Positions 33,240 through 45,145 of a stretch of DNA of 64,000 nucleotides are shown here, in pieces (position 1 is the first letter of the stretch; each line of letters opens with the position of its first letter). The position numbers and the translations under genes were made by a program. Origin of the DNA: Metridium senile (lineage: Eukaryota; Cnidaria; Anthozoa; Actiniaria; Metridiidae); contig OX459101.1 of the NCBI GenBank assembly GCA_949775045.1, positions 10,071,101 to 10,135,100 of the forward strand, given 5' to 3'. The notes under the pieces were generated by a model. That model did not search any database, was not told where the DNA came from, and saw nothing but the letters and a program-made list of their open reading frames with translations.

Positions 33240-36200
33240 CTTAGGTGGAATCCCAAGATGAATCGCATCGACAGTGAGTTCGCCAATAACATTTTTAGTT
33301 TTTTCCTCCGTGTCATAGTAAAAAGCTATAATGAGCTTGTCTTCACTAGCACCCTGATATATCTTTTTCTTTTTGCATTTTAACTCTTCATAGCAAGGTT
33401 TATCTCCGTTAAGCCTTCAAAACAAGATTATGTACTATTTAAAAAACGAGCAGCAGTGTTTTATCAGGTATAAAATCCCGAGGGCGAAGCCCAATGATAA
33501 AACACGTGCTGCGAGTTTTTTGAATGACTTAAAAAACTCAGTAGTAATTCATGACCATTTTGTCCAATATCGATGAAACAAGGAAAAAGGAAGGTTGTTT
33601 GCATTTGGGAATTCATGTAAAGTAACAATAGAGGAATGCTAACCAATTTGAATGTTAACAAACTTGATGACATTTCGTTGCAAACTTTTCAACGATTGAT
33701 TGAGTAGTATAATGGCTTAAAGCGCGGATAAAACCAAGCAGAAGGTCTCGGTTCGAGTAAGTAAATTATTAAGTCTGATGTTTACTCGTCAGTAGAGATG
33801 GGGGATTGGAGGGGGGAGGGTACTATCTGAATTATGGACATGAAGCATTATATAATGACGCATGTGCCATTATATAATGCTTCATGTTCATTTGCATTCA
33901 TCTGTTCTTCTATTCTACACTATAATCCCTCCGCGTTTCAAACGTAGATTATGCGATATACAATGCTTTCCTTGTGACCAGAGAGGAGCATCGGATTGGA
34001 CAAAATGGTCATGAATTATTAATGATTTGTTTAGTTAAAGATATAGTATTCGTTTATTATATAATGAAACAATATATCGATACCATTTTGAATGACTGTT
34101 AAGCTGTTCTGAACTTTATTACTAGTCCCTCATACTTGTGATAACACAATTGTGTTTCAAGGTGAGATGGATAACTTGTGAATAGACCTCTTTACCTCCG
34201 TATGCAAATTGCCCTTTTCAGACCACGTGACATTCCCTTGAGAATTGTTCTTTTATGATGAACGATATGAACGTGTTATATCATTTACATCTAAAATACT
34301 ATGAAAATCACTAGTGATTAAATGTCAGTTGAAAATGTGGCCTTGGGGGGGTGTTTTGTTTTGTACCACATGACCAATTTTGAGCAAAATGATTGGCCAG
34401 AAGCGATCACATGCTACAAAAACGAGACAGAATTTTAAACAAGGATTTTACCACTCTAGTGATTTCGATAGTAATCAATTCCCAAGGGTAGCATCACGTG
34501 ATCTGAAATGGGACAACAAACAAGGAACTTAAAGAGGTTAATATCTGGTTAGTGGTTGGATTGTTGTGAGTTGTTTAGGTGAGTTTGTTAGTAAGTCAGT
34601 TGAATTGTAGGGTTGTGAATAAGTAGGTTGATTGCTTGTATGGATAGATTGCTTGTAAGATTGGCGTTTTTGAACAGAATGGACAAATTGTCCGTAAATT
34701 TGTTAATCTAATGTGAATTCAACAAATTCAGACAACGTTTTCGTCTCAAATGGTGTTCGTCCCGTTTCCACTTTTCGTTTGTTTATTGACTGATGGGATG
34801 TGTGGATGGTAGTATAGAGTGCTGGTCTGGCTTTGTTGATCGGATATTGGGTTGGTAGGGCTATTAGCTAGTAATGACAAGATTGTAGGCTGCTTGGCTG
34901 GTCATGTTGTTGTCGGTTGGATTGTGAATGAGTTGGTTGGTAGTTTTTTGATAGGTGGTTGTTAAGGTAGTTCGGGCGTAATGGATTCCTTCGTTAGATC
35001 TTTTTGAAACTTTTATGTAAAAAGAGCAAACTAAATAAAGTTCAAAACTAAAATTAAAATAATGGGTCACGGTACTGACTCGTTTCGGAGATAAGGGCGT
35101 TAGACTGGGCCCATTTTGGTCATTTTTTGTGACAAAAATTGTCGGGATTTGAAAAAAAAAACAACCCTATTTATTATATTTTCCCGATAAAAATCTTTTT
35201 AACAAGCATTTGCAAAAGGCACTTTCCTAACAAACATATTATTTGCCATGTTTTACTCAAGAAAATCCTTTTGGCAAAAAACTACTGCGAAAAGTAAGAG
35301 CATGTCGAGAACTTTAATGCAAAAAAACTTTAAAATAAAGGCTGGGTCCCGAACTACCTTAATGAGTTTATTTGTGGTGGAAGAGGGGAGAAAAGTGTTC
35401 ACAAGTAATCAGCAAAACTTACGTAAGCTTTACGCTTTTTCCATGTATCTCGAAACCACCTTGTACCATTGTCAAGACTGTAGCATTTGGATACATGTCG
35501 ACAGTGATTCGCGCTAATTCTTCGTAGTTTGTTGGCACTAAAGAACAAGTTGCTAAAAATAAACAAACTAGAACAAAAATGTATACAACAGACTGAACTT
35601 ACAGCCTCTACAGTCTCTATAATCTGTGTGTGTGTGGGGGGGGGGGGGGGGGGGGGGGGTATTGTTAGCAATCTTTGCATACTATTACCTAACACATGTC
35701 TCACATCGTTGGCCATAACCAAGAGAATTGTCGAGCAATCTTTACGGGGAGCGAGGCCCTTGAATATGTACGCTAAAACAATAACTTGTTTGGGTCCAGC
35801 TTTCAAGCGATTGTACATATCAGATGCATATAACATTAATGAAAATGATTCTGCTTTGTTCAACCTTAAAAACAAAAAAATAATATCACTAGTAAGTATT
35901 GTGTCAAAAATGATGATTTCAATGTGGATGGGGATGACAAGCTAGCAAACATCACACAACATCAACCAACCAACCAAGCAGCTTGCAAACCAATGCAACA
36001 ATGGATTGATTGATGGATAAAAAAAATGTCTCAAAATCAAAATGAAATGAACCATTTTTTGGTCGCGATGCAAAGATTTCGGCTATAAAAGTCTTAGTTG
36101 AATTTCATCAATCACGTCAGGTCAGTATGTAAGCACAATATTGAATTGACCATATGAAAGCTATCAAAAACAAAACCACCTACTTACTTGATTAGACTTT

Positions 36201-36286
36201 CAATTGCTGGTCCAATTGCTGGTTTGATAGATTGTTCTAAATGATGTCCCAGATGAACGTCTGTACCACTACATATTAACCACAAC
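33240..36286 (-). CDS. Gene B UPA exons, including an extra exon shared with gene D
   Basis: Exons 36286-36188 (LWLICSGTDVHLGHHLEQSI), 35864-35689 (RLKAGPKQVIVLAYIFKGLA, LLVMANDVRHVL), 35537-35423 (NATVLTMVQGGFEIDGKSVK-like) and 33414-33240 (EDKLIIAFYYDTEEKTKN, AIHLGIPPK). The first has no counterpart in genes A and C, where the HFS exon joins directly to the next one. Its phase (1 in, 2 out) allows insertion or skipping without a frame change, so alternative splicing is possible. The 2-kb intron before the last exon contains a copy of a flanking repeat block also seen near 15.5 and 29.7 kb. Confidence 0.7.
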
Positions 36287-39200
36287 CTTAAAAACACAAA
36301 ATGATATGACTAATAAGTTTGCCAGCCAGCCAGCCTGGCTTAAGACTAGTTTTTCTCAGCGATAGTTTTAATTGAATAAGCCATATGTAACCAAACAGAA
36401 GACAAAAACCTTTAACATATTAAATAGAGTTAACTCATTAAAATATACATACTTGGAAAAGTGCCTCACTCGAAGCTCTATCGTTGATTTTTTTTCAACG
36501 TATTCTACTGTTTCAGTAATTTCCTTCCACTCTATACCCTCGTGGCGCAGCACATGAACTTGTCCCGCAACCCTTTTATGTCCCGCGGGACAAATAGCAG
36601 GATTAGGTAAAGTTAATAAAACGTCTTCAGTGAAAGCTGTTTGTTCAAAGCCATCGACTACGACTATTGGAGAAACGTGTACGTTCGGTAAGTCCATTGG
36701 TATTACATCAGGTATTACATCAGGCATTGGAAGGACCTAAAAATTAAAAAAATGGAAAAGTTATATATAATCAATTGTTATATAGCTCATCATTTTGATT
36801 ATATAACGAGCATTCTCATTGGTTGATAGATGCTCACGTAATACTAGTTAAATCTAACTGTATCCCGACCGGGATACAAGTACCAAGCGCAATGAATAAA
36901 AATTCAAATTTTCTTAATAGACTTGTCTAAAATGATATAACAAAACGCTTAATGACTGATCCCTCGGGAAACCAGTTAGTTTTGTTTCCCTCGAATCTCA
37001 ATGTTTCCCTCGGCCGGAGCCTCGGGTCTCGGGAAACAACCAGTTAGTTTTGTTTCCCTCGAATCTCAATGTTTCCCTCGGCCGGAGCCTCGGGTCTCGG
37101 GAAACAAAACTAACTATTTCCCTCGGGACCAGTCATTAAGTGTATAATGTAGGCTACAGAACAGTAATATAATGGTATGCATACTGTGAAGTATAAGTAA
37201 AAAGTAAGTACGCAAGTAAGTAAATAAGCAAGTAAGTAAGTCTATTTATGAAAACAATTTTGTTTTGTACGAACCCTCAACGATCCTTTTGTCGATTTGT
37301 CAACAGTTCCTGCAGGAAATCGGAGTGTGACGTCATGACACACCGATGACCTTACTACACACCCGCTGACCGGGACCTCAAATGTATCCGTGATGAGCCT
37401 GGTAACTACTGTTAAAGCAGTCAGTTTGGTCATCTGCACTTGCATAAAACTTGATCTAGACTTGGTTGAAGCGGAAGATTCTTTTATGTCTGGAATGAAA
37501 TCAAGCAAAAAATATAACTGAAAATAGAATGGTTTATTGGTCAAATTTAACTTGAAAGAAGACGAAGAGTTTTTAGTTTTATCGTGTGAATGAAATAATA
37601 TGAAAACCTAAAGTTTATTGTAGTTTTTAAGTTTTACTTTCCTTTCCTTAATCTCCTATTTCTCTATTTTCCCTGGTTTCTATATTTCTCCTTTAATTTA
37701 TTTTTTGCTTTTTTATACTCTGTAGTTTCATGAACTCATAAAGTACTCTTATTGATCAGTAGTAGACTTTGCCGAAATTAATAAAGAAATATAATTTAAA
37801 AAAATAGTGAATAAAAAAAAAAAAAAATACTAACTAAACAAATGGAAATAATAATAAAAAGAAAAGTAAATAGAGAACTAATCAAGCAAATAAGTGAAAA
37901 GGAAAACAAATAAACACCTTCCACTTTTTCCCATGTGTTTGTACTCTCGTTGAAAACCATAGCAACGGTTTCATAGTGAGCTGTTCGTGTAGGGCCATAA
38001 TGCAGGAGTGTGGCAACAACTGGCTTTTTAAAAACCACATTAGCCGGCTCGAATTGAATTATAGAGCTAACAACACCATCCAGTTCCCTAGCAGGGGAGG
38101 GTAAGGTATCTTTGGACAACTGTTTAACTGTTAAGTTAGTTTTCTCGTTCACAGCATCAGGAGTAACTTGAAGGTGAAGACCAGCACTTGAGAAATCGTA
38201 GGATCCACCATTTTCATCTCTGCGTTAGAAGGATAATTAATTCATCAACTATACATTGTAAGAAACAAACAATACAAACAAACAAAAACATGCATCTTAT
38301 ATTACGCATGCTCGTTGGATTCAATACGGGAGCCACGACTCGAAACTTTATTAGTGGATTATAACGGGAGATTTTTCTCAAAAACGTTAATTGAATTTAA
38401 TCAATCACATGGCGCCAATATTTTGACGGAGTGATGTTGGGTTGAAAGCTGTTTTTAAAAAACTCCAGCCACATTATACTTACAAGGAAAATGTTTGTTC
38501 TTGTTGCTGCTGAGGCTGATAATGCTCCTCCTCCAGATCATCCTGCTGCGCCTGTTGTTGGTGTTGTTCCAGCAACTCTTGTTCTTGTTGTTCTTGTTCT
38601 TGTTGGTGCTCATCCTGCTGTTGAACATGTTGTTGTTCCTGTTGCAACAAGAAATTATGCAGGAACAAATCAATTGAAATGGTAAAAAATCCAAGTGATG
38701 CAAATATTATTGTAAAACCTATTAGTTTTAATTCATGAGCAAATTACAACACAAAATCATGTTCGTGAAAAGTAATATGTTGACACACTCATCTTGTGTA
38801 CAGTGGTGATATTGTGTCAATCATTTCTGAGGATCCCGAGGATGATTTTATACATTGTGTCATCTTTATAAATTCTCGAACAACATCCCCGCCCTTTTAA
38901 AAGTAAGAGTTCTCACGCAACACAACCCTTAGCTTGTTTTACAAATTCCATATTCCATTTCTCACCTTTAGTTGTTTTATTCTAGGTCTGTATTCTTGAA
39001 GTTTTTTGTTGTCATTGCACGTTTTGCACATATTTTCGAGTCGGTCACAAATACCCACTAACATAGCACTATGATTTCCTATTGGCAATAACTCTTCCAT
39101 CTTAAATGAAGCTTCGTAGCTCAGTAAAGCAGCAGGATAATATTTTCTGCATTCGTTTATGACTCCCATGAGATAAAGAATTCTTACAGTTTCAGGGTGA

Positions 39201-41924
39201 TCACCAAGTAGTTTATTTCTAAGCTCGTAACATTTTTCAGCACAAACCAATGCTTCGTCATACCTTTCAAGCACGATAAGACTATTTGACAAGTTTCTGT
39301 TAAAAGTTGAAGTGCTGAGTGTATCAACTAAACCGAGGTCTTCATTCAATCGTATGGCTTCCTTCAAACATAAAACTGCTTTTTCATAATGATAATAATA
39401 ATCGTTTTGTTTTCCTTTTTCCTTGTCCCCAAGTTTTTGATAAGCTTGAGAGAGTTGGTTATAACATGTAGGAAGTTCGATGTGTTTTTCAATCCCATAG
39501 TTCAATGTCAACTTCATTTGCAGTGCCTTGATATAATACCCTTTTGCTTTTTCAGAATGTCCAAGCTCCATGTAGCAATTACCAATGCCGTTTAGTGTCT
39601 TGGCAGTCATGATATGGTTCCCATAGTTATTCTGATGGATTTCCAATGCATCTTTGTAATTTTGGAGAGCCTTCTTCAGCAACTGAAAATTTACATCTTG
39701 ACCTCTATTTAAATAAACACTTTGCATGTAGTTTAGCTTCCCTTTACAGTAATGAAGTAAACCTTTGACAACAGCAAGCCGATAACACGGCCGTCCAATA
39801 TACACTACAGTTCTGTAATCCTGAAAGCATACTTCAGCACGATGTAGTATATCTGATGGTACTGTCCCTTCTATCTCGGCTACCTGAATATATTCCCAGC
39901 ATCTTATATAAGCACTAGTTCGTAGGTCTCCTTGAGAACAAATTAGAGTAACATCAAATTATGAAAAATATACATAAAAATAATCAAATACTGAAGATAA
40001 AAATGAAGATGATGCAGTGCATGATCATGATGATCATGATGATGACATGATGATGTATTTTACGATGATGATTTATGATGATGATGGTGACGATTATAGT
40101 GGTAAGGACACATGATTATGTAAATGATAGTGGTGATCAAGATGATGATTATTCATAATGATGATAATGATAATACATGCATATATGATGGTGGTGGTGA
40201 CGATGTACTTTAATATACACTGCAACACACTAGTACTACATTAAATATAAATGTAAATAAACATAATGATAGCTAGTGGTACCTTTTTGCTCAAGAGCAT
40301 CTGCCCAGGTCTTGAATAATGCCTTCCTTTCCTTGATGCTTTTTAAATATTCTAGTAGTATTGTAACACGTGGAATTCTTTCATGAGACTGAATGAGTCT
40401 TACCAAAAGCTCTTCTTTGCGTAAAGTTAATTGAAGTGCTACTTCAAAATTGAATTTCTCTTCCTGAATTTCTTGAGAAATGCCTGCAAAATCTTTGTCT
40501 AACTTATCAGCCAGTGAAAGCAGTTTTTCAACAAAATGGTGGCCAAACATCAATTCTGCTCTACTATACGCTTCCTGGTATTCTGTGAACTTCACTTTCA
40601 GGTAAGATGCTGCAAATTCTTTAAACAAACTGTGAACGTCGTATTCTGTTTTCCCCTCATCAGTCACAACTTTTGTAATCACCCGATGATTGGTTAGGTA
40701 CTCCAGATCTAACTCACCATCATAATCTGATTTCAACTCAGCAATTTTTTTTGTTTCCGATGCAGAAAAATACTTTGGGAAAACGCAAACTTTTACAGCA
40801 AGTTTCTTAAGGTTGTCTGTTGGAATTGACTGGAATATAGCTCCACTTATGAGATACTTATCCGGTACTCCCATCTCTATCTGTGTGTCAATCTGCTGTA
40901 AAAGTTGAACTGGAGTTAAAAAGCCATTTCTCAACATTTGCTCTGCACCCTCAAGAAAGAAGGGGATGTTCTGGCAGTATTCAGCAATTCTGGACAGTGC
41001 TGCGTCTTCATTAACCTCAGTGAAATCTTCACCATAAAAATCAGACTTTGACTTTCTACAAATGAACTCCTTAGAGGCTGGAATCGGTAGTGGTTTAACG
41101 CAATGATTTCTGATTGAGCTAACAGGAATTTCAGACAATGAAGTGAGGATAATTTTGAGCATTCCATTTTTGCACGCTTCTGATTTCGTAATATCATTAA
41201 GGAATCTATTAAATTCATCTTTGTGATCTTCAATGATCTCGGCCTCGACATTATCAAAGACTAAGAAGATTTTTGACTTCGTGCACCTTTTTCTTAAGCA
41301 ATCCAATATTTGATTTCTTTCCACTTTACGAAGGCAAGTCTCGTCTTCCATTTCATTAACCTCGTTTCTGTTGTTACCAGTCATGCCTAACTGATAAAGG
41401 ATATATAAATATGCAGTGTCAATATCTTTCACTTCTCTCAAGTCAAAAGTTAACTCTTCCCAGGAATTATTTGCAAACTCTTTCGCTATTTCCTTAGCAA
41501 TTGTGGTTTTTCCAACTCCTGAAATCCCGTGCAAATTTATTCCATGGATATTTTGGTCAGATAATAACTTGAGGAGCTCTTGTTTATCATTGCTGCGAGC
41601 AACTAAAGCATCATTCCTGGAAGGCAGTGAACGTTGAAAGTTATCGAGGGAAGATATTATTTTATTTTTGTTCTGAGATTTCTTTGCCGTAATTCTAAGT
41701 ATATCAAGATCATTTTCAGTGATTTTGCCACTTCGGAACAGTTCTTGAAATGTCCCCAATAAATCAACCTCTTTGAGAGAATTGGGATCGTGATGCCGTT
41801 CTTTTAAATCAGCGAGAATTATTGCTGCTTCATCTTTGTTCAAGCTCTCAGTGAAATTCCTAAACTCCTTATCTAACGCAGGAGATATCTGCACAACTGG
41901 TGGCATCGTGGACTCCGTGACCAA
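33240..41924 (-). CDS. Gene B: DED-like/NB-ARC/TPR/Q-rich/ZU5-ZU5-UPA paralog without a visible caspase exon
   Basis: Ten exons join in phase: 41924-40283, 39930-38966, 38638-38484, 38219-37918, 37480-37275, 36736-36453, 36286-36188, 35864-35689, 35537-35423, 33414-33240, for 1373 codons. The P-loop GISGVGKTT and the Walker B stretch IFLVFDNVE are intact. ZU5-2 ends ELRVRHFS. Relative to gene C it has an extra 99-bp exon (36286-36188) inside UPA and a 12-bp in-frame repeat giving PDVIPDVIPMD. The last exon ends in phase 0 at a good donor (AAG/GTAAGA), but no microexon or caspase exon could be found between it and the next gene remnant. Retaining that intron would add about 37 residues and stop. 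It may be a regulator lacking protease, or its terminal exon lies elsewhere. Confidence 0.78.
35636..35659. repeat. Poly-G run in gene B intron
   Basis: More than twenty consecutive G after GTGTGTGTG. The gene B UPA exon at 35689 starts just beyond, so exact length may be assembly-sensitive. Confidence 0.9.
36453..38219 (-). CDS. Gene B exons 4-6: tandem ZU5 domains ending in His-Phe-Ser
   Basis: Exons 38219-37918, 37480-37275 and 36736-36453. ZU5-1 contains GGSYDFSSAGLHL and ARELDGVVSSIIQFEPANVV. ZU5-2 contains SGCVVRSSVCHDVTLRFPAG, VDGFEQTAFTEDVLLTLPNP and ends ELRVRHFS (Ser about 1184). The exon 5 donor is again AGG/GTTCGT, followed 5 bases later by a second GT that would shift the frame into a stop. 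Confidence 0.8.
36948..37140. mobile_element. MITE with an internal 68-bp direct repeat
   Basis: CTTAATGACTGATCCCTCGG and its inverse bracket two tandem copies of a 68-bp unit (CCAGTTAGTTTTGTTTCCCT to CGGGTCTCGGGAAACAA). Intron of gene B. Confidence 0.8.
38484..38638 (-). CDS. Gene B exon 3: short Gln-rich linker
   Basis: 51 codons plus two bases (EQQHVQQQDEH, then QEQELLEQHQQQAQ and EEEHYQPQQQQEQTFSL), starting after TTGCAACAG and ending TT/GTAAGT. It is about half the length of the gene C exon and under a fifth of gene A's, showing repeat-number change in the linker. Phase 0 in and phase 2 out match C and A. Confidence 0.72.
38966..39930 (-). CDS. Gene B exon 2: TPR array
   Basis: 321 codons plus two bases. 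The open frame runs from CTCAAG/GAGACC at 39930 through LNGIGNCYMELGHSEKAKGY, CYNQLSQAYQKLGDKEKGKQ and HPETVRILYLMGVINECRKY to an AAG/GTGAGA donor. A reading that starts at an internal GTG near 39805 would miss the first 42 residues. A segment present in gene C (ERFSFKQLLFGLKSS) is absent, so the array is slightly shorter. Confidence 0.83.
40283..41924 (-). CDS. Gene B exon 1: DED-like domain plus NB-ARC and winged helix
   Basis: 547 codons plus one base, closely similar to gene C exon 1. It starts MVTEST before the MPPVVQISPALDKEF shared with C, so translation could begin at either Met. The P-loop is at about 133-141. The DVHSLFKEF MHD-like motif is kept. It lacks the short duplicated NNVLTSLFEIP stretch that gene C carries after its KIILTSL strand. 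The 5' flank (about 41925-42080) is recognisably similar to that of gene C (58679-58830) and likely holds the shared 5' untranslated region and promoter. Confidence 0.87.
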
Positions 41925-42080
41925 AACGAAACTAGAGAGTAAGCATGATAGCGACGATATTTTGTCCGAGGTCTTTACAACAACGAGGCCATTAGTTGCT
42001 TCCGCTTTGGTACAAGTAAACTTGATTCTTTCTGAGCAACAGATGTCTTATCAGCCGGCTTTGAGACATACATAACACCC
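41925..42080 (-). promoter_or_regulatory. Conserved 5' flank of gene B
   Basis: Counterpart of the gene C flank at 58679-58830. The similarity stops near 42080-42100, shortly before the hammerhead-bearing inverted-repeat element. Confidence 0.5.
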
Positions 42081-42418
42081 ATTGGAACTCTTGGTTCATG
42101 GATAACTCAGTTCAGAGTAGCTCAAGGCTTCTAAATAAAGCTAATGCGATGACACTTCGACTAGTTGTAGCTACTGCTTCAGAGCAATTTTGCTATGTGT
42201 ACGTAATATATATGTACGTAACAATAAGTAATCTTCCGAACCAATCAACACTCGGTAATATATCACGTGCAGTAATTCATGCTGATCAAGTTTCATTACA
42301 AGATAGACAGATAGCAGAGTGAGTCTTGCTTCACATGCTCGGTCGCATCCGACAAACATGTTTACGTTTGATTGTTGATCCATTGATTGGGCTTTCAGAC
42401 TCACTGTGTAATCTTTGT

Positions 42419-42460
42419 GTACTACGTTTCGACGCTATTCTGGTCGTCTTCTTCAGGTAC
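42419..42460 (-). ncRNA. Hammerhead-ribozyme-like motif, inverted copy
   Basis: Minus-strand copy of the motif at 42894 with one difference in the stem II loop region (GAATAG for GAATGG). Core CTGAAGA, GAAAC and the GTAC stem are all kept. Confidence 0.48.
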
Positions 42461-42893
42461 TGATCTCGTTTTTGGTCTTATTGTTATTAAAAGTGGTTTC
42501 CAATAATCAATGTCTGCATGAATATTCAATAGTTTTTTGTTGTTGTCTTGGAGCTCTCAAGGGACTCTAGGAATTTTCTTTTTTCGCTGTGTGTTTCTTG
42601 TGTTATCACTTTGCTTTTGTCCCATTGAATAGTATGTGGACATGTCTGGTTATGTCTTGCGAGTCCTCCGTCTCCAGTATTCATTCGTTTCTCAGCCGAT
42701 TCGGTTTTACAAAAGCAAAGTGATAACACAAGAAACACACAGCGAAAAAAGAAAATGTCTAGAGTCCCTTGAGAGCGTCAAGACACAGAACAACAACAAA
42801 AAACTATTGAATATTCATACAGACATTGATTATTGGAAACCACTTTTAATAACAATAAGACCAAAAACGAGATCAGTACCTGCAGTACCTGCA

Positions 42894-42935
42894 GTACCTG
42901 AAGAAGACGACCAGAATGGCGTCGAAACGTAGTAC
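42894..42935 (+). ncRNA. Hammerhead-ribozyme-like motif (intact core)
   Basis: GTAC/GTAC stem I, core CTGAAGA, one extra A, stem II GACG/CGTC with loop ACCAGAATGG, then GAAAC and the NUH site GTA. It fits the type I arrangement, with stem III reduced to the ACGU palindrome. The extra base between the core and stem II is non-canonical. It is the same extra base as in the motif at 26423. Confidence 0.5.
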
Positions 42936-42999
42936 ACAAACATTACACAGTGAGTCTGAAAGCCCAATCAATGGATCAACAATCAATAACCAACTCACA

Positions 43000-44700
43000 G
43001 AGAAAAGTTTCAGATCAACAATTAATGTTTACGTTTTACATGTTTATCGTCATTGTTTTGTTGCTTGGATAGCCGTAAATTAGCATTAGAAGCTAATTCA
43101 AATCTAAACAATAGATAGAGACTAAAGCTATCAATGAAGAAGTAAGGACTTTACACATGGAATTCGGCAATGGATCGACGTCAATGGATTCAGCTACAGA
43201 AAGCTGAACTGACCACCCACTTGATAACTTTTGGTAGGTTTTCTCAATATTTTCCGAGCATTACAAAGATAAATCGACCAAAGCAAGTAATTTTAACTTC
43301 AAAGAGTTTAAAAGCAAATGATTAATTTGCTAATACACGAGTTTTGCTTTACTGAAAAAAGAGCAATTTTTATCCTGAAACTCGGCGGGAAAAGCGATCA
43401 TTTTCTTTCGCTTCGATTCGCTTGCTTAGTTTTATTATAGTCGCTGTTTTCATGATCACGGCTTGAACGGCAATCAAAGATAACATTTTTAATAATCAAG
43501 TTACTGTTCTAGAGTTGTGGAACATAAACTTAACAGCCAGACAATTTCAAAATAGGTATTAATGAGCTATATTTTCAATTTCACGGGTAGTTTGCAAGCT
43601 TCAAACTAAACTCACTAAATTAAAATACAAACATAATAATAATAAGAAAAACTAATAGCTAATGGTTTGTGATTCATTGGAAAACTTGCAGCTTTGAACA
43701 TGTTCATTGCAGTACTAGTTTCAGTGTATTTCTTCTTCCTATAGAAAGTAGAAGTTAAAAGTTTGAAATTTTTACTCATCTTTGGCGTTTTTGATTGAAA
43801 TTATAAGCGAAAACTTGGCTAAAAAAAACAACTTTCGCTGGTGGAAATGAGAAATGTTATGCTCAATTTTTTTTGGTCCCCCTTTATAGAGAACTCCAAA
43901 TTTAGTGCCCCCCCCTCTCCCTAAGACTTCCAGAATAATAAATGCAGTAAAATGTTACATACTCTATCAAGTATTTATGAAAATTATGCAAAACAAATAT
44001 GGATTTATTTATTTTTTCACTTGAAAAATAGAGTGCAAACACATGTGTGCAATACGGATAGAAAAATGAAGTAAAAGGGTAAATGAAGAAATGAGGAATG
44101 AGTGGTGGATGATGGATGAATAAGGAATGATGGATGAAGGATGAAGAATGAATGATGAATAGTGAATAGAAAATGAGTGAGGAATGGATAAATGTAAGAG
44201 AGAGAATGAAATAGATAAATAAATAAATAAATAGATGGATGGATTGATTGATGGCTGAAAAATAAATAAATACTTAAATCAATGGATGGATGAATGAATA
44301 ACTAAAAAGATAGATGCAAAAATGGATGGAGAAAAAAATAAACAAGTAAATTGATAAATATAGAAATCGAAAATGAATAAATACATGAATGAATAAAGAA
44401 AAAAAGAAAGAAAGAAAGAAAGGAATAGTTGTATGGACAATTAAATGAATGGATAGATAGATGTGAAACTGATCAGAAAAAAAATCAATCAATGTATAAA
44501 TGAATAAATAAAAAGATAAATAAAAAACGGTAGTGGTGGTAATGATGGAAGTGATAAAAAACTGTGAGGGGAATGTAGAAGGCAGCTAGATTAGAAGATA
44601 GGTAGTAGTTTGTGCATGGTTGAGGATTAGGTCAATGTAAAAACACACGCCCAAAAGCAGGTATTCGTACCAACACATCAATAGGGGAGAGGATAGTTAA
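43000..44700. other. No gene seen; degenerate GAAT/GGAT tracts
   Basis: 43000-44050 holds nothing recognisable. 44080-44530 is rich in imperfect GAATGAAT, GGATGGAT and AAATAAAT tracts on the plus strand. The serine/phenylalanine-rich minus frame there is a shadow. Confidence 0.5.
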
Positions 44701-44749
44701 AACGGAGGAAATATTCCAAATGCAACTACACCTAGAGCTGTTTTTATGA

Positions 44750-45145
44750 ATGCTGTTTTACCACGTTATTATCAATCTATGTCCAAGTTCTGTTCTGCTA
44801 AACCCCAAAAATCCTGCTGCTGCAGGAAAATATCTTAATGATGACTATACTTTAGTCCCATCTGACAGGATTGTTATAAAGAATAACCTTCTTGAAATAG
44901 ACTGTCTTCAAAATGATGTTCAAAAGGCATTGGAAACCTTAATAGAAACCTTCAAGGAACACTTTTTAAAAGATGGGAAAAAGCTAATTGCTGGTCACCA
45001 ATGCTCAAAAGATTATGATGAAAAATCATTGGAAATCTTATCGAAATATAGGAAAAAGTGTCAGGGGCTGGCGAAAAGCTTAAGAACAAACTTTAGCTTT
45101 GCCATGATATGTTCAAAGGTATCAATATCAATAAGAACAAAATAA
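44750..45145 (+). CDS. Orphan 131-residue ORF, unrecognised
   Basis: A plus-strand frame with ordinary-looking, Lys-rich composition (PNPKNPAAAGKYLNDDYTLV-like start, then IDCLQNDVQKALETLIETFK, KLIAGHQCSKDYDEKSLEIL). I do not recognise the family. Further protein-like pieces follow in other frames (RLEKIRSAISNTTAPTVIDN near 45210, and an acidic SDSSECSEVEDENNDTE ending near 45558). This is probably a decayed retrocopy or mobile-element ORF. GGGCC(C)C-type sequence near 45296 and 45664 flanks part of it. Confidence 0.3.
   Translation: MLFYHVIINLCPSSVLLNPKNPAAAGKYLNDDYTLVPSDRIVIKNNLLEIDCLQNDVQKALETLIETFKEHFLKDGKKLIAGHQCSKDYDEKSLEILSKYRKKCQGLAKSLRTNFSFAMICSKVSISIRTK

Larger units (their letters stand above)
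42366..43000. mobile_element. Inverted-repeat element with hammerhead-like motifs (Penelope-type terminus)
   Basis: Sequence 42366-42610 is repeated inverted at 42720-43000: TTGATCCATTGATTGGGCTT, CAGACTCACTGTGTAATCTT and AGTGATAACACAAGAAACAC. Each arm carries one hammerhead-like core. No reverse transcriptase or GIY-YIG frame is present. Inverted pseudo-LTR arrangement fits a dead Penelope-like fragment. Confidence 0.62.

Noticed and set aside
35399..35875. 158-codon minus ORF containing PPPPPPPP
   Set aside because: It reads through the intron and its poly-G run; only 35864-35689 and 35537-35423 are exons.
38939..39805. TPR exon of gene B taken as a stand-alone protein
   Set aside because: Its apparent start is an internal GTG and its last residues are translated intron; splice phase joins it to the NB-ARC and Q-rich exons.
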